Positions 26,426-35,734 of a stretch of DNA of 64,000 nt are shown here, in pieces; the first letter of the stretch is position 1; every line of letters begins with the position of its first letter. The translations under genes were made by a program, and so were the position numbers. The stretch is from Bacillota bacterium (GTDB lineage: Bacteria > Bacillota > Clostridia > Christensenellales > Aristaeellaceae). Where the stretch lies: NCBI GenBank assembly GCA_030057655.1, contig JASGUQ010000020.1, positions 1 to 64,000 on the forward strand. The letters are read 5' to 3'. The notes under the pieces are model-generated. The model did not search any database. It worked only from the letters and a program-made list of their open reading frames with translations, and was not told the origin of the DNA.

Positions 26426-26653
26426 ATGAGAGAATTGGTTTTATTCCTCGCGCAGTCCCTGGTTGACCAGCCGAATCAGGTTCAGGTCACCATGACGGAA
26501 GGCCCTGAAGCCGTCATTTTGGAATTAAATGTGGCGCCTGAGGACATGGGCAAGGTCATTGGAAAACAGGGGCGCATCGCCAAAGCCATCCGCAGCGTTG
26601 TGAAAGCCGCGACAGAAAAAGGCGGAAAGCCGGTCTTTGTGGAGATCCAGTAA
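26426..26653 (+). CDS. khpA: KH-domain RNA-binding protein KhpA (YlqC)
   Basis: This 75-residue single KH domain has the GKQG loop in MGKVIGKQGRIAKAIRSVV. KhpA binds RNA, usually with KhpB, and affects cell division in streptococci. The frame extends back into rpsP, but the ATG at 26426 gives the family's normal length. Ribosome site is weak, so coupling to rpsP is likely. Confidence 0.93.
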   Translation: MRELVLFLAQSLVDQPNQVQVTMTEGPEAVILELNVAPEDMGKVIGKQGRIAKAIRSVVKAATEKGGKPVFVEIQ

Positions 26654-27186
26654 TGGATCAGTTTATGGAGGGCTACCTGTCCATCGGACAGGTCCTCCGG
26701 CCGCAAGGCCTGAGGGGACAGGTGAAGATCCGACCGGACACTGATGATCCCGGTCGTTTTTCTGATTTAAAGTCTGTTTTCATTCAAAATAACAATCAGA
26801 TGCTTCCGGTTGAAATTCATCAGGTTTCTATCCGGGGCGACTTTGTTTACTTAAATTTAGGTGAGGACAAAACGATAGACGAAGCGGAAGGCCGGCGCGG
26901 CCTGATGCTTTATGTCAGGCGCGAAGACGCGGTTGAGCTTGGCGAGTATGAGAACTTCATTGTGGATATCATCGGCTGCGCAATGAAAACTGAAGATGAC
27001 AGGCTGATCGGTACAGTTACGGATGTTTTGCAGCCAGGCGCCAATGACGTCTATGTCGTTAAAACAAAAAAAGGCGTTCTTCTGGTCCCGGCGTTAAGGC
27101 ATGTTGTCCTTGATGTTGATGTCGTCAACAAACAAATCATCGTTCAGGAAGAAAGGCTGTGGGAGGTTTCGGTTCTTGAAGATTGA
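26653..27186 (+). CDS. rimM: Ribosome maturation factor RimM
   Basis: This protein aids 30S head maturation and binds S19. It has 177 residues: an N-terminal RimM beta-barrel (YLSIGQVLRPQGLRGQVKI) and a C-terminal PRC barrel (IIGCAMKTEDDRLIGTV, then LLVPALRHVVLDVDV). The ATG overlaps the khpA stop (TAATG) and its 3' end overlaps trmD. Confidence 0.95.
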   Translation: MDQFMEGYLSIGQVLRPQGLRGQVKIRPDTDDPGRFSDLKSVFIQNNNQMLPVEIHQVSIRGDFVYLNLGEDKTIDEAEGRRGLMLYVRREDAVELGEYENFIVDIIGCAMKTEDDRLIGTVTDVLQPGANDVYVVKTKKGVLLVPALRHVVLDVDVVNKQIIVQEERLWEVSVLED

Positions 27187-27919
27187 TATCCTCACGATTT
27201 TCCCCCAGATGTTTTCTGCGCTTGACCACAGCATCATCGCAAGGGCCAGGGAAGCCGGGATCATTGACCTGAAGGTCACGGACATCCGTGATTATTCCGA
27301 GTCCAAGTACAAGAACACGGATGATTATCCCTATGGCGGCGGAGCCGGCATGCTGATGACAGCCCAGCCCATCGCGGACGCCATCAAAGCGGTTGCGCCC
27401 GATCCCTATGATGGTTTAAGGATCTGCCTCAGCCCGCGCGGGATTCCTTTTACCCAGCAGATGGCGGAGAAGCTTGCAAAGCAGGAAAACCTGCTTCTTC
27501 TTTGCGGGCACTATGAAGGGGTGGATGAGCGCGTGATTAAGCGCTACATCGACCTTGAGATTTCAATTGGCGACTATGTTTTAACCGGCGGTGAGCTGCC
27601 GGCCATGGTCGTTTTGGACTGCGTTGCCCGGCTGAAGGAAGGCGTGCTTGGCGGCAGCGACAGCGCTGAGGAAGAAAGTTTTTCGGACGATTTTTTGCTT
27701 GAGTATCCGCATTACACCAGGCCAAGGGAGTTTGAAGGGCTCAGCGTCCCTGATGTTCTCTTAAACGGCAACCACGCGGAGATTAACAAGTGGCGCAGGG
27801 AACAGCGCCTGATCATCACCGCGCAAAGACGGCCTGACTTGTTAAAAAAAGCCCGCTTGAGCGACAAGGAAAAAGAATGGTTGAAAGGTCAATTTCCTGA
27901 CACACAATTCGATTTCTGA
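27176..27919 (+). CDS. trmD: tRNA (guanine-37-N1) methyltransferase TrmD
   Basis: TrmD methylates G37 of tRNAs and prevents frameshifting. It is a knotted SPOUT enzyme of 247 residues, with KIDILTIFPQMF at the start, YPYGGGAGMLM, the SAM knot IGDYVLTGGELPAM and HYTRP. A TTG at 27176 is the start: GGGAGG (27161-27166) lies nine bases upstream and the product begins exactly like known TrmD proteins. It overlaps rimM by 11 bases. Confidence 0.95.
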   Translation: MKIDILTIFPQMFSALDHSIIARAREAGIIDLKVTDIRDYSESKYKNTDDYPYGGGAGMLMTAQPIADAIKAVAPDPYDGLRICLSPRGIPFTQQMAEKLAKQENLLLLCGHYEGVDERVIKRYIDLEISIGDYVLTGGELPAMVVLDCVARLKEGVLGGSDSAEEESFSDDFLLEYPHYTRPREFEGLSVPDVLLNGNHAEINKWRREQRLIITAQRRPDLLKKARLSDKEKEWLKGQFPDTQFDF

Positions 27920-27935
27920 TTGTATTGATTCTTAT

Positions 27936-27978
27936 TCAGTTTCCGTCCGATCATGATCGGATCTGAAATTGATTTTTT
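27936..27978 (+). terminator. Terminator after trmD with a 16-bp perfect palindrome
   Basis: TCCGATCATGATCGGA (27946-27961) is a perfect palindrome, flanked by TTCAG/CTGAA (27936-27940/27963-27967) and followed by GATTTTTTT. It closes the ylxM-trmD cluster. The remaining 70 bases before the next gene are A+T-rich, with no promoter clear enough to list. Confidence 0.65.
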
Positions 27979-28051
27979 TGGTCATGCGTTCGTTTGTTTA
28001 TCTTGAAAACGGGTATGATTACTATATCTAGAATATCCGGAGGAATGCTGC

Positions 28052-29053
28052 GTGACTGTCAAGGATATGCTTGAAAAGGCTGAGTTTGTCAATTTGTCCG
28101 AATACGCGGCAAAAAGCGCTCAGTCCAAAGGCAGAGAAAATCCCGTTACTCCTGACAACACGCGAACGGAGTTCCAGCGTGACCGTGATAGGGTCATTCA
28201 CTCCAAAGGATTCAGGCGTCTGCAGTTCAAAACCCAGGTGTTCCTGGCGCCGGAGGGGGATCACTACCGCACCAGGCTGACCCACACCCTGGAAGTTGCC
28301 CAGGTGGCCAGGACCATCTCCCGCGCCCTGCGGCTGAATGAGGATCTGACGGAAGCCATCGCCCTTGCCCATGACCTTGGGCATACGCCTTTTGGGCACA
28401 TCGGGGAGCGCACGCTCAATGAACTGCACCCGGGCGGTTTCCAGCACTATATGCAAAGCCTGCGGATGGTGGACAAGCTGGAAGGCAAGGGCGGCTTGAA
28501 CCTGACCTGGGAAGTGCGCGACGGGATCATCAACCATTCCGGAAACCTCAAAGCGGCTACCCTTGAGGGCATGGTGGTCGCCAGATCAGACCGTATCGCC
28601 TACATCAACCACGACATTGATGATGCCATCAGGGCGGGCCTGATCTTTCAGGAACAGCTGCCTCAGGATGCCTTGAAGGTTCTGGGCTTCACCCATGGCG
28701 AGCGCATCAACACGATGATTACGGACATCATCCAAAACAGCCAGGACAAGCCAGTTATTTCAAGCGGCGCGGAAGTTCAGGAGGCAACGGACGCTCTAAG
28801 GGGCTTTCTGTTTAAAAACGTTTATCAGGATTCCTGGCGCAGCGAAGAAGAGGTAAAGTGCGATTTTATTTTGAAACGGCTTTTTGAGTACTTTACCAAG
28901 GACCCTGAAAAAATGCCAAGCGAGTTTGGCCTGATCGCGCAGGAGGAGGGCGTGCCCCGGGCGGTTGCTGATTTCATTGCCTCCATGACCGACCGCTACG
29001 CGATCCGCCTGTTCCGCCAGTTGTTCATGCCGGAAGCGTTTTCGATTTTATAA
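28052..29053 (+). CDS. dGTPase-like dNTP triphosphohydrolase (HD domain)
   Basis: This 333-residue HD-superfamily enzyme resembles Dgt type-2 proteins that hydrolyse dNTPs to nucleosides and triphosphate. Metal-site motifs are seen in THTLEVAQVARTI and LAHDLGHTPFGHIGE, with later histidine/aspartate YINHDIDDAI. The start is GTG at 28052 behind GGAGGA (28039-28044). It precedes dnaG by 24 bases, the common clostridial order, perhaps linking nucleotide pools to primase expression. Substrate preference cannot be read from the sequence. Confidence 0.88.
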   Translation: MTVKDMLEKAEFVNLSEYAAKSAQSKGRENPVTPDNTRTEFQRDRDRVIHSKGFRRLQFKTQVFLAPEGDHYRTRLTHTLEVAQVARTISRALRLNEDLTEAIALAHDLGHTPFGHIGERTLNELHPGGFQHYMQSLRMVDKLEGKGGLNLTWEVRDGIINHSGNLKAATLEGMVVARSDRIAYINHDIDDAIRAGLIFQEQLPQDALKVLGFTHGERINTMITDIIQNSQDKPVISSGAEVQEATDALRGFLFKNVYQDSWRSEEEVKCDFILKRLFEYFTKDPEKMPSEFGLIAQEEGVPRAVADFIASMTDRYAIRLFRQLFMPEAFSIL

Positions 29054-29077
29054 TTTGTGTAAAGGTGGTGATGAACC

Positions 29078-30811
29078 TTGGCTCCCCGTTTTCCTTCATC
29101 CTGGGTTGACCGGGTTTATTCTGCCGCCAGCATAGTCGATGTTGTGAACAACTATGTTCCGCTTCAGAAAAGGGGGAGCAGACACTGGGGTTTGTGCCCC
29201 TTTCACAATGAAAAAACGCCTTCTTTTTCAGTCAATCCGGAATTGAACCTGTATTATTGCTTTGGCTGCAAAGCCAGCGGAAACATCGTTCAATTTGTGA
29301 TGGAGATGGAAAAGCTGACCTATCCTGAGGCGCTGCTTCACCTTGCCAAGCAGTTCAACGTGCCCCAGCCCGTCATGCTTCAGGACGATCCGATGGAGGA
29401 GCAGCGAAGGACGCTGCGGGAGAGGCTCTATGAGGCGAACAGGGAGGCCGCCCTCTTTTATCACGAGCAACTCTGGCTGCCTGAAAACAGCAAGGCCCTT
29501 GAATACCTGCACAGCAGGGGCCTGGATGACGCGGTGATCCGGCGCTTTGGCCTGGGCGTGAGCCCGGATGAATGGGACAGCCTTTTAAACCACCTCCTGG
29601 GCAAGGGTTTCACGGTGGAGGAGATGCAGCAGGCAGCCCTCATAACCGTTAAAGAAAACACCCGCTATGATGTTTTCCGCGACAGGGTCATGTTCCCCAT
29701 CATCAACCGGTACGGGCAGACGATCGGCTTTGGCGCCAGGGCCATGGGCTCCGCCCAGCCCAAGTACCTCAACACCTCCGACAGCCTTGTTTTTAACAAA
29801 CGCTACAATGTCTACGGCATCAATTTAATGAAAAAACTGCGCAACCTCCGGCAATTGTACCTGGTTGAAGGCTATCTGGATGTGATCACGCTCTCGCAAT
29901 ACGGCTTTGGCAATGTGATTGCCACGCTTGGAACGGCGCTCACAAACGAGCAGGTTCGCCTGATCAAAAACTACGCTCCTGAGATCTGGATCGCCTATGA
30001 CGGGGATGAAGTAGGACAGATGGCCACCCTGCGCGCGCTGGACATCCTCGAGCAGGAAGCGGTCCCGGGGCAGGTCGTCTGTTTCCCGGATCAATTGGAT
30101 CCTGACGATTTCTTGCATCGGGCCGGCGCGGAGGGCTTTTCAAACCTCAAACCGATGCGTGGCATGGCTTTCCGTTTAACCAGGCTTGCAGCGCAGTTTG
30201 ATCTTTCTCTGGATGACCAGAAGCGCGAATACGCAAAAGAAGCGTGTAAACTTCTGCAAAAAATCAATGAACCGGTTGAACTTGATTACTATCTGGGTAA
30301 GATATCATTGAAAACCGGGATCGAGAAAGAAGTGCTCCTGGCTCAGGTGCGGAAAGGGAGAACCGGGGCGGAACCCGCTTTTGCGCAGCAGCTGAAACCA
30401 AGGAAGCAAAATAAGCAGGCTGAACGGTTTGATGAGTCGGAATTCACGCTTGCAGCCCTGCTCGCGACCGGAAAACTGCCACATGACCTGATCAATCCGG
30501 ACGATTTTGAAGATGAGCGGCTGAAGACCATTGCAGCGAGCCTGATTGAGGGGAAGGCGCCGGCCCTCATCATGGAAGAATTGCCGGATGAAGAGACCCG
30601 TGCAATGGCAGGCGAGTTGTTCAATCGTTTTCCTGACCTGGACAGAGACGCGACCCTAAGCGCCGCGGAAGACTGCTTAAAAAGGATCCGTCAGACAAAG
30701 CTGGAAACCAGGATCAAACAGTTGATTGAAGAGATCAGACACCAGGAAGGCGAGCAAAAGGCCATGACCCTGCAGTTGATCGCGGATCTGCAGGCAGAAC
30801 TGAAAAAATAA
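29078..30811 (+). CDS. dnaG: DNA primase DnaG
   Basis: This enzyme makes RNA primers for replication. It has 577 residues: a CHC2 zinc finger (CPFHNEKTPSF and YYCFGCKASG, about residues 40-68), a TOPRIM domain with LVEGYLDVI, ATLGTALT and IAYDGDEVGQ, and a C-terminal helicase-interaction region. A TTG at 29078 is used, behind AAAGGTGG; the ATG at 29071 is out of frame. Confidence 0.96.
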   Translation: MAPRFPSSWVDRVYSAASIVDVVNNYVPLQKRGSRHWGLCPFHNEKTPSFSVNPELNLYYCFGCKASGNIVQFVMEMEKLTYPEALLHLAKQFNVPQPVMLQDDPMEEQRRTLRERLYEANREAALFYHEQLWLPENSKALEYLHSRGLDDAVIRRFGLGVSPDEWDSLLNHLLGKGFTVEEMQQAALITVKENTRYDVFRDRVMFPIINRYGQTIGFGARAMGSAQPKYLNTSDSLVFNKRYNVYGINLMKKLRNLRQLYLVEGYLDVITLSQYGFGNVIATLGTALTNEQVRLIKNYAPEIWIAYDGDEVGQMATLRALDILEQEAVPGQVVCFPDQLDPDDFLHRAGAEGFSNLKPMRGMAFRLTRLAAQFDLSLDDQKREYAKEACKLLQKINEPVELDYYLGKISLKTGIEKEVLLAQVRKGRTGAEPAFAQQLKPRKQNKQAERFDESEFTLAALLATGKLPHDLINPDDFEDERLKTIAASLIEGKAPALIMEELPDEETRAMAGELFNRFPDLDRDATLSAAEDCLKRIRQTKLETRIKQLIEEIRHQEGEQKAMTLQLIADLQAELKK

Positions 30812-30842
30812 GCTAAACCACATTTAGAAAGGAAGTGCACCC

Positions 30843-31928
30843 TTGGACTTCAATTTAGACGCAAAGCAGCAGGCAAAACTCACGGAGTTTTTTGAGACTG
30901 CCAAACAAAAGGGGATCATCACATCCGAAGAAATCGTAAATTCCCTGTCTAATATCGATATTGATCCTGAGCAGTATGAAAACATCCTGGACAGGCTTGA
31001 AGCCTTGGGTGTGACCGTGTCCAAAGACGGCGATATCGATGACGAGATGTCCAAGGACGAGGATGAGGACGAGATCGATCTCTCCATTCCTGAGGCGATC
31101 AACATTGATGATCCGGTCAGGATGTATTTAAAGGAGATCGGCAAGGTCCCGCTTCTGACCGCGGAAGAAGAGGTGGAATTGGCCAAGCGCATGGAGGCGG
31201 GGGATGAGAGCGCCAAGCACGAACTGGCTGAAGCCAACCTGCGCCTGGTGGTCTCCATTGCAAAACGCTATGTCGGCAGGGGGATGCTGTTCCTGGATCT
31301 GATCCAGGAGGGCAACCTGGGCTTGATCAAAGCGGTTGAGAAATTTGACTTCCGCAAAGGCTTCAAGTTTTCCACCTACGCCACCTGGTGGATCCGTCAG
31401 GCCATCACGCGCGCGATCGCGGACCAGGCCCGCACCATTCGGATCCCCGTTCACATGGTGGAAACCATCAACAAACTGATCCGCATCTCCAGGCAATTGC
31501 TTCAGGAACTGGGCCGGGAGCCCACGCCGGAGGAGATTGCCAAATCCATGGGCATTACGGAAGCCAAGGTTCGGGAAATCATCAAGATCGCCCAGGAGCC
31601 GGTTTCCCTTGAAACGCCCATCGGCGAGGAAGAGGACAGCCACCTTGGCGATTTTATCCAGGATGAGGACGCCCCCGCTCCTGCTGACGCCGCCTCAAAC
31701 GCGCTGATGAAGGAGTTGCTGTGGGACGTTCTGGACACCCTCACACCCAGAGAAGCGAAAGTGCTGCGCCTGCGCTTCGGCCTTGATGACGGCAACCCCC
31801 GGACCCTTGAAGAGGTCGGCAAGGAATTCATGGTCACCCGCGAGCGCATCCGCCAGATCGAGGCAAAAGCCCTGCGCAAGCTGCGTCACCCCAGCCGCAG
31901 CAAAAAGCTAAAGGACTTTTTGGACTGA
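30843..31928 (+). CDS. rpoD: RNA polymerase sigma factor RpoD (SigA)
   Basis: This is the primary sigma factor, 361 residues. It has a short acidic region 1.1, region 1.2-2 ([20 protein letters not shown], then [20 protein letters not shown] and [17 protein letters not shown]), region 3, and region 4 with [20 protein letters not shown]. The start is TTG at 30843 behind AAAGGAAG. The promoters listed in this window are consistent with recognition by such a factor. It ends overlapping trmK by one base (TGATG). Confidence 0.97.
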   Translation: MDFNLDAKQQAKLTEFFETAKQKGIITSEEIVNSLSNIDIDPEQYENILDRLEALGVTVSKDGDIDDEMSKDEDEDEIDLSIPEAINIDDPVRMYLKEIGKVPLLTAEEEVELAKRMEAGDESAKHELAEANLRLVVSIAKRYVGRGMLFLDLIQEGNLGLIKAVEKFDFRKGFKFSTYATWWIRQAITRAIADQARTIRIPVHMVETINKLIRISRQLLQELGREPTPEEIAKSMGITEAKVREIIKIAQEPVSLETPIGEEEDSHLGDFIQDEDAPAPADAASNALMKELLWDVLDTLTPREAKVLRLRFGLDDGNPRTLEEVGKEFMVTRERIRQIEAKALRKLRHPSRSKKLKDFLD

Positions 31929-32587
31929 TGGCGGATTCCTTCACCTGGCTGCCGCGACTTGACGAGCGGCTGACTGCGATCGCATCTGAAGTGCCTCCGT
32001 GCAAACTGGCTGCGGACATCGGGACAGACCATGGAAAACTGGCTTGCTGGCTGTTGGCGTCAGAACGAGCGGACAGGATGGTCGTCAGCGACATCAGCAA
32101 ACAATCCCGCGACAAAGCGCGGGATTTGCTTATCCAGTACGATGTCTTGGACAGGGCTGAAATCAGGGGAGAAAACGGCCTTTATGCGATAAAGGATCAA
32201 AAAACCGATGTGATCATCATCGCGGGGATGGGCGGAGGGCTGATCAGCGAGATCCTGGATCAGCCGGTCGATCTGAATAGGGCCAGGTTGATTCTCAGCG
32301 CACAGACCGAGCTGCCGCTTGTGCGGGATGCGCTAACAAAAAGACGTTACAGCATCATAAAGGAATTGCTTGTGAAAGCAACGGGCCGCTATTACAGGGT
32401 GATCGTTGCGGAACCCGGAAATCAGGAATTAAGCGCGTTTGAGCGTGAAATTGGTTTTAACCTAAAGGGCACACCGTCTGCCAAATTGAAAGACTACTTT
32501 CTCTGGCAGCTAAAGATATCCCAAAACTGGCAGGGGGACAGGGGAGACAATTATCGAAAATTGCTCAAGGAGGCTTTGGATGAATAA
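31928..32587 (+). CDS. trmK: tRNA (adenine-22-N1) methyltransferase TrmK
   Basis: This 219-residue Rossmann-fold SAM-dependent methyltransferase modifies A22 of some tRNAs in Firmicutes. It shows ADIGTDHGKLACWL (SAM motif I), IIAGMGGGLI and LILSAQTELPLVRDAL. It sits in the conserved rpoD-trmK-nif3 order, overlapping both neighbours. Confidence 0.9.
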   Translation: MADSFTWLPRLDERLTAIASEVPPCKLAADIGTDHGKLACWLLASERADRMVVSDISKQSRDKARDLLIQYDVLDRAEIRGENGLYAIKDQKTDVIIIAGMGGGLISEILDQPVDLNRARLILSAQTELPLVRDALTKRRYSIIKELLVKATGRYYRVIVAEPGNQELSAFEREIGFNLKGTPSAKLKDYFLWQLKISQNWQGDRGDNYRKLLKEALDE

Positions 32588-33356
32588 TTTAACAGTTAAG
32601 GGCGTTTATGACTGGATCAACACCGTTGCGCCATTTGAAACCCAGGAAGAATTTGATAACTCAGGTCTGCAGGTTGGCGACCCGGACAGCCCTGTAACAA
32701 ACATTCTATTAACCCTTGATGTAACGGGTGAAGTGATATCAGAGGCGGTTAAACTTGGCTCGGACTTGATCATATCTCATCATCCGCTGATCTTTACCCC
32801 GCAAAAAGACATGGTTCTGACAAGGCATGTTCCAAAACTCCTTGCCGGGCTGATTGAGAACAAAATCGCTTTAATTTCCGCGCACACCAATTTGGATCAG
32901 TCTGATCAGTATTCGGGTACCGTTACGACGGCGAAACTGCTGGAACTAAAAAACATCAGGAGGGCTTCGCCCTATCTGTTCCTGGGTGATTTGGAAAAGC
33001 CGGTGACAGATCATGAACTTCGAAAACTGATTTCAGCCAATTTGAAGGTTCCTGCAAGGCAGTACGGCCAGTCTGATTCCTTGATTAGAACCCTTGGGAT
33101 CGTCGGCGGCGCGTACAGCGAGGGTCATGAGGAAGCGCGTGCGGCCGGCGCGCAGGCATATTTGACCGGGGAGGTTCGCCATCACCATGCGGTTGAAGCG
33201 AATGAAGCCGGGTTCCTGGTGTATGACTGCGGGCATTATGCGACTGAATTTCCGATGCTTGAGTCCCTTGCGTTTGGTTTACAATTAATGGCGAATGAGT
33301 TAAAATACAATTTACAGGTTCATGTGAGCGGGAGTGTTCCCTACCGGCTTGAATAG
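32580..33356 (+). CDS. Nif3-like dinuclear metal-center protein
   Basis: This 258-residue member of the Nif3/DUF34 family has metal ligands in IISHHPLIF, SAHTNLDQ and RHHHAVEAN. It is the short form without the PII-like insert found in Bacillus YqfO. The biochemical role of the family is unsettled; GTP cyclohydrolase I type 2 annotations are doubtful. It overlaps trmK by eight bases. Confidence 0.88.
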   Translation: MNNLTVKGVYDWINTVAPFETQEEFDNSGLQVGDPDSPVTNILLTLDVTGEVISEAVKLGSDLIISHHPLIFTPQKDMVLTRHVPKLLAGLIENKIALISAHTNLDQSDQYSGTVTTAKLLELKNIRRASPYLFLGDLEKPVTDHELRKLISANLKVPARQYGQSDSLIRTLGIVGGAYSEGHEEARAAGAQAYLTGEVRHHHAVEANEAGFLVYDCGHYATEFPMLESLAFGLQLMANELKYNLQVHVSGSVPYRLE

Positions 33357-33375
33357 ACCTGTGGGGGAGGTAAGA

Positions 33376-34077
33376 ATGACACAGTTAGACATGCTCTGGG
33401 AATATCAGTTGGCAGATACTGAGGCGGATTCAATGGCCCATGCCATCAGGCAGTCGCCCAAACGCCAAAAATTGTTGAAGTTAAGAGACTACATCCGCGA
33501 TCAGCAGGAGAGCTTAAAAAGTCTTGAGGGCGAGGTCGCAGCGATGATGGATCGCGTGGAAGTGATCAAGGAGGCCATTGCGCTGGCGGACGATCAGCTC
33601 AAGGCGCTTCAAAAGCGTGTACAGGAGGAACCTGCCGCCAACAGCCGGGAAGCGGCCGTGTTCATATCTGAAGCGGAGCAGTTGTTCAATACTTTGAACG
33701 ATTTTGACTCAGAAGTCAGGCGCGTGAGCAAAAACGCGTCAGACCGCGAACGCCGTCAGCGGGACATCAAATTGCGCGCCTACAAATCCAAGCAGGAGTT
33801 TGACCAGCTCAGGGTCGAGTATGACCAGGAATACAAAGAGAAATCAGAAATCCTGGACAAAATGCGCGCGGCCGCGGAAGAAAAGAAAAAGGGGATAGAG
33901 CCGAAATACCTGGAACGCTACAACAGCATCAAGCAGCACTGCACCCCTCCGATGGCAAAGCTGATCAATGGTCAGTGCGGCGGCTGCAACATGGGTTTCC
34001 CTTCTTCTGTGCTGGCTGCCATCAAGGCCGGAAAACAGGTTGAGTGCGAGACCTGCGGCAGGCTGATAATCGGTTAA
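33376..34077 (+). CDS. C4-type zinc-ribbon coiled-coil protein
   Basis: This 233-residue protein has a long N-terminal coiled coil (about residues 15-185) and a C-terminal zinc ribbon with CGGCNMGF and CETCGRLI. Related proteins (COG1579) are widespread and thought to bind nucleic acids. The ATG at 33376 follows GGGGGAGG; the frame is open from 33334 but without a ribosome site. It comes just before rnpB, whose promoter seems to lie in its last codons. Confidence 0.85.
   Translation: MTQLDMLWEYQLADTEADSMAHAIRQSPKRQKLLKLRDYIRDQQESLKSLEGEVAAMMDRVEVIKEAIALADDQLKALQKRVQEEPAANSREAAVFISEAEQLFNTLNDFDSEVRRVSKNASDRERRQRDIKLRAYKSKQEFDQLRVEYDQEYKEKSEILDKMRAAAEEKKKGIEPKYLERYNSIKQHCTPPMAKLINGQCGGCNMGFPSSVLAAIKAGKQVECETCGRLIIG
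34040..34070 (+). promoter_or_regulatory. Possible rnpB promoter within the upstream gene
   Basis: TTGAGT (34040-34045), 19-base spacer, GATAAT (34065-34070); predicted start near 34077, just ahead of the mature RNA. Only seven bases separate the upstream stop codon from rnpB. Confidence 0.4.
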
Positions 34078-34084
34078 TAAAATT

Positions 34085-34413
34085 GTGAGGCAGATAAATG
34101 GTCGCGTGCCCCAAAGGGCATGAGGAAAGTCCGAGCACCACAGGGCAGGGTGCCAGCTAACGGCTGGTGGAGGCGACTCCAAGGCAAGTGCAACAGAGAG
34201 ATACCGCCGAGCAATCGGTAAGGGTGGAAAGGTGCGGTAAGAGCGCACCGGCGGGCTGGCAACTGTCCCGTCATGTAAACCCCACCTGGTGCAAGATAAC
34301 CGGAGACAATGAGCGGCCCGTTCGGTTTCCGACCATCGCTTCAGTAGCCTGGCGACTGGCTGCGCAGATAGATGACCATTCAAGACAGAACTCGGCTTAC
34401 AGTCTGCGCTCAC
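34085..34413 (+). ncRNA. rnpB: RNase P RNA
   Basis: This is the catalytic RNA of RNase P, which trims tRNA 5' ends. Conserved landmarks are GAGGAAAGTCCGAGCACCA near the 5' end, ACAGAGAGATACCGCC and GGTAAGGGTGGAAAGGTG in the middle, and ACAGAACTCGGCTTACAG near the 3' end. GTGAGGCAGA at the start pairs with TCTGCGCTCAC at the end (helix P1), setting the boundaries to within a few bases. About 329 nucleotides fits type A, although I did not fold it fully. Confidence 0.95.
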
Positions 34414-34418
34414 TAACA

Positions 34419-34453
34419 AAAAAGCACCGCTGAAAAAACCGCGGTGCTTTTAT
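34419..34453 (+). terminator. Bidirectional terminator between rnpB and the rhomboid-like gene
   Basis: AAAAGCACCGC and GCGGTGCTTTT flank a ten-base loop; A runs on one side and T runs on the other serve both converging transcripts. Confidence 0.88.
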
Positions 34454-34467
34454 AATTAGATCATCTG

Positions 34468-35106
34468 TTACGAGTTTCGTTTGAATGTCTGCCTGCGTTT
34501 CCATTGCCGGATGCTGCTTGTGATCAGGTTCATGATATCGCCGCCAAAAAACAGGAACAGGTTGACCAGGCTGAAAATGAGGGCGATCCTGTCTGCCCAG
34601 GCGCCGTTGATAAAGAAATACAGGTAGAGCAGTCCGTCAAAAACCGCCAGCCACTTTACTTTGATGGGAAACATAAAGAACAAAAGCAGCTGAAAATCCG
34701 GATATTGGATGGCGAAAGCGAAGAAAAGAGACAGGTTAAGGTAAAGATTGGTGGTATAACCAGTGATTAGGCCAGAGAGAATGGCACATAAGGCGCCGAT
34801 TAAATAATAGATCAAAAACCGTCTGGGCCCCCAGCGCCCTTCAAGCGCGGTGCCAACAAAATAATAGAAATAAAGCGTCAGCGCAGCCTGAAGGATGTTG
34901 CCGTAAGGAGGAAGAAGAAGAAAGGTGACAAGGCGCCAGATCTCGCCATGGAAGATGGCGTCGCGGATAAAACTCAGCTTGTAAGTTAGAAAAAAAGCCG
35001 GGAAAAGCCAATCAAGCACATATACGCCGGCCATTGTGAGAATAAGATACTGAAAAAAAGGGGGTATCCTGAACCGATACAGCCATCGTTCTGCTTTCTT
35101 CAGCAT
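34468..35106 (-). CDS. Rhomboid-like membrane protein lacking the catalytic residues
   Basis: This 212-residue protein has about six membrane helices and rhomboid signatures such as GEIWRLVTFLLLP and TLYFYYFVGTALEGRWG. The GxSG active-site motif of helix 4 is replaced (NLYLNLSLFFAFA), and no histidine is seen in the last helix, so it should be a pseudoprotease similar to derlin-type proteins. It has its own promoter and AGGAGG site and shares a terminator with rnpB. Its role is unknown. Confidence 0.75.
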   Translation of the reverse strand: MLKKAERWLYRFRIPPFFQYLILTMAGVYVLDWLFPAFFLTYKLSFIRDAIFHGEIWRLVTFLLLPPYGNILQAALTLYFYYFVGTALEGRWGPRRFLIYYLIGALCAILSGLITGYTTNLYLNLSLFFAFAIQYPDFQLLLFFMFPIKVKWLAVFDGLLYLYFFINGAWADRIALIFSLVNLFLFFGGDIMNLITSSIRQWKRRQTFKRNS

Positions 35107-35132
35107 TGAATGATCCTCCTTCCAGATAACTC

Positions 35133-35162
35133 ATTTTACAATCATGTCTTGATCATCGTCAA
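35133..35162 (-). promoter_or_regulatory. Promoter of the rhomboid-like gene
   Basis: On the minus strand TTGACG (35162-35157), 18-base spacer, TAAAAT (35138-35133). Confidence 0.65.
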
Positions 35163-35186
35163 GCAAGGATATTGGTAAAAGAAAGT

Positions 35187-35216
35187 ACAAAAAAGTACGG
35201 ATTGTGCGATCCGTAC
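35187..35216 (-). terminator. Terminator of hsp20
   Basis: GTACGGAT-TGTGCG-ATCCGTAC is a perfect inverted repeat (35195-35216) with, on the minus strand, a run of six T after the stem. Confidence 0.85.
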
Positions 35217-35232
35217 CGGGAATGTCCGTTAT

Positions 35233-35703
35233 TTACTCGTTCTCATTGCTGGGCTGGCCTTCGCTTAAGACCGGGATTCTCCGGGCAGTTTTCTCAACGG
35301 GTTTTTCCTTGGGCAAAGTAACATACAGGATGCCGTTCTTGCAATTGGCAGCGATGTTGTTCTCGTCAATGCCGTCCAGGTTGAAACTGCGTTCCATGTG
35401 CCCGCTGCGGCGCTCGGTGTAGGTGCGTCCGTTGTCTTCCTCGCTTTTCTCCGTGTTGAATTCAGCGCTGATGGTCAGGACATTGTTGTCGACTTCTAAC
35501 TTGATCTGATCTTCGTTAAGCCCCGGAACTTCCGCTTCAATGGTGTATGCGTTGTCAGACTCACGAATGTCAACGCGGAAGGTGTCGTTGAGCAGTGTGT
35601 CATTCCCATTGAAGAAGGAACGGAAAAAAGGTTCTTTCAGCATGCTCTCAAAAGGGCTGGCAGGTCTTGAAAGATAACGGCGGTAAGGTACTAATGTAAA
35701 CAT
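35233..35703 (-). CDS. Small heat-shock protein of the Hsp20/alpha-crystallin family
   Basis: This ATP-independent holdase has 156 residues: a short N-terminal arm, the alpha-crystallin domain (about residues 38-140, FRVDIRESDNAYTIEAEVPG to GILYVTLPKEKP) and a C-terminal IPV motif used in oligomer contacts. The frame is open upstream, but the ATG at 35703 with AGGAGG is the start. The promoter has a strong sigma-A shape with repeats nearby, and no CIRCE operator is seen. Confidence 0.93.
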   Translation of the reverse strand: MFTLVPYRRYLSRPASPFESMLKEPFFRSFFNGNDTLLNDTFRVDIRESDNAYTIEAEVPGLNEDQIKLEVDNNVLTISAEFNTEKSEEDNGRTYTERRSGHMERSFNLDGIDENNIAANCKNGILYVTLPKEKPVEKTARRIPVLSEGQPSNENE

Positions 35704-35734
35704 ATCATTTCCTCCTCTTAAATTTAAATTTTCA

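Noticed and set aside
27946-27961. Palindrome after trmD as a restriction or regulator site
   Set aside because: With the flanking complementary bases and following T run it is better explained as a terminator hairpin.
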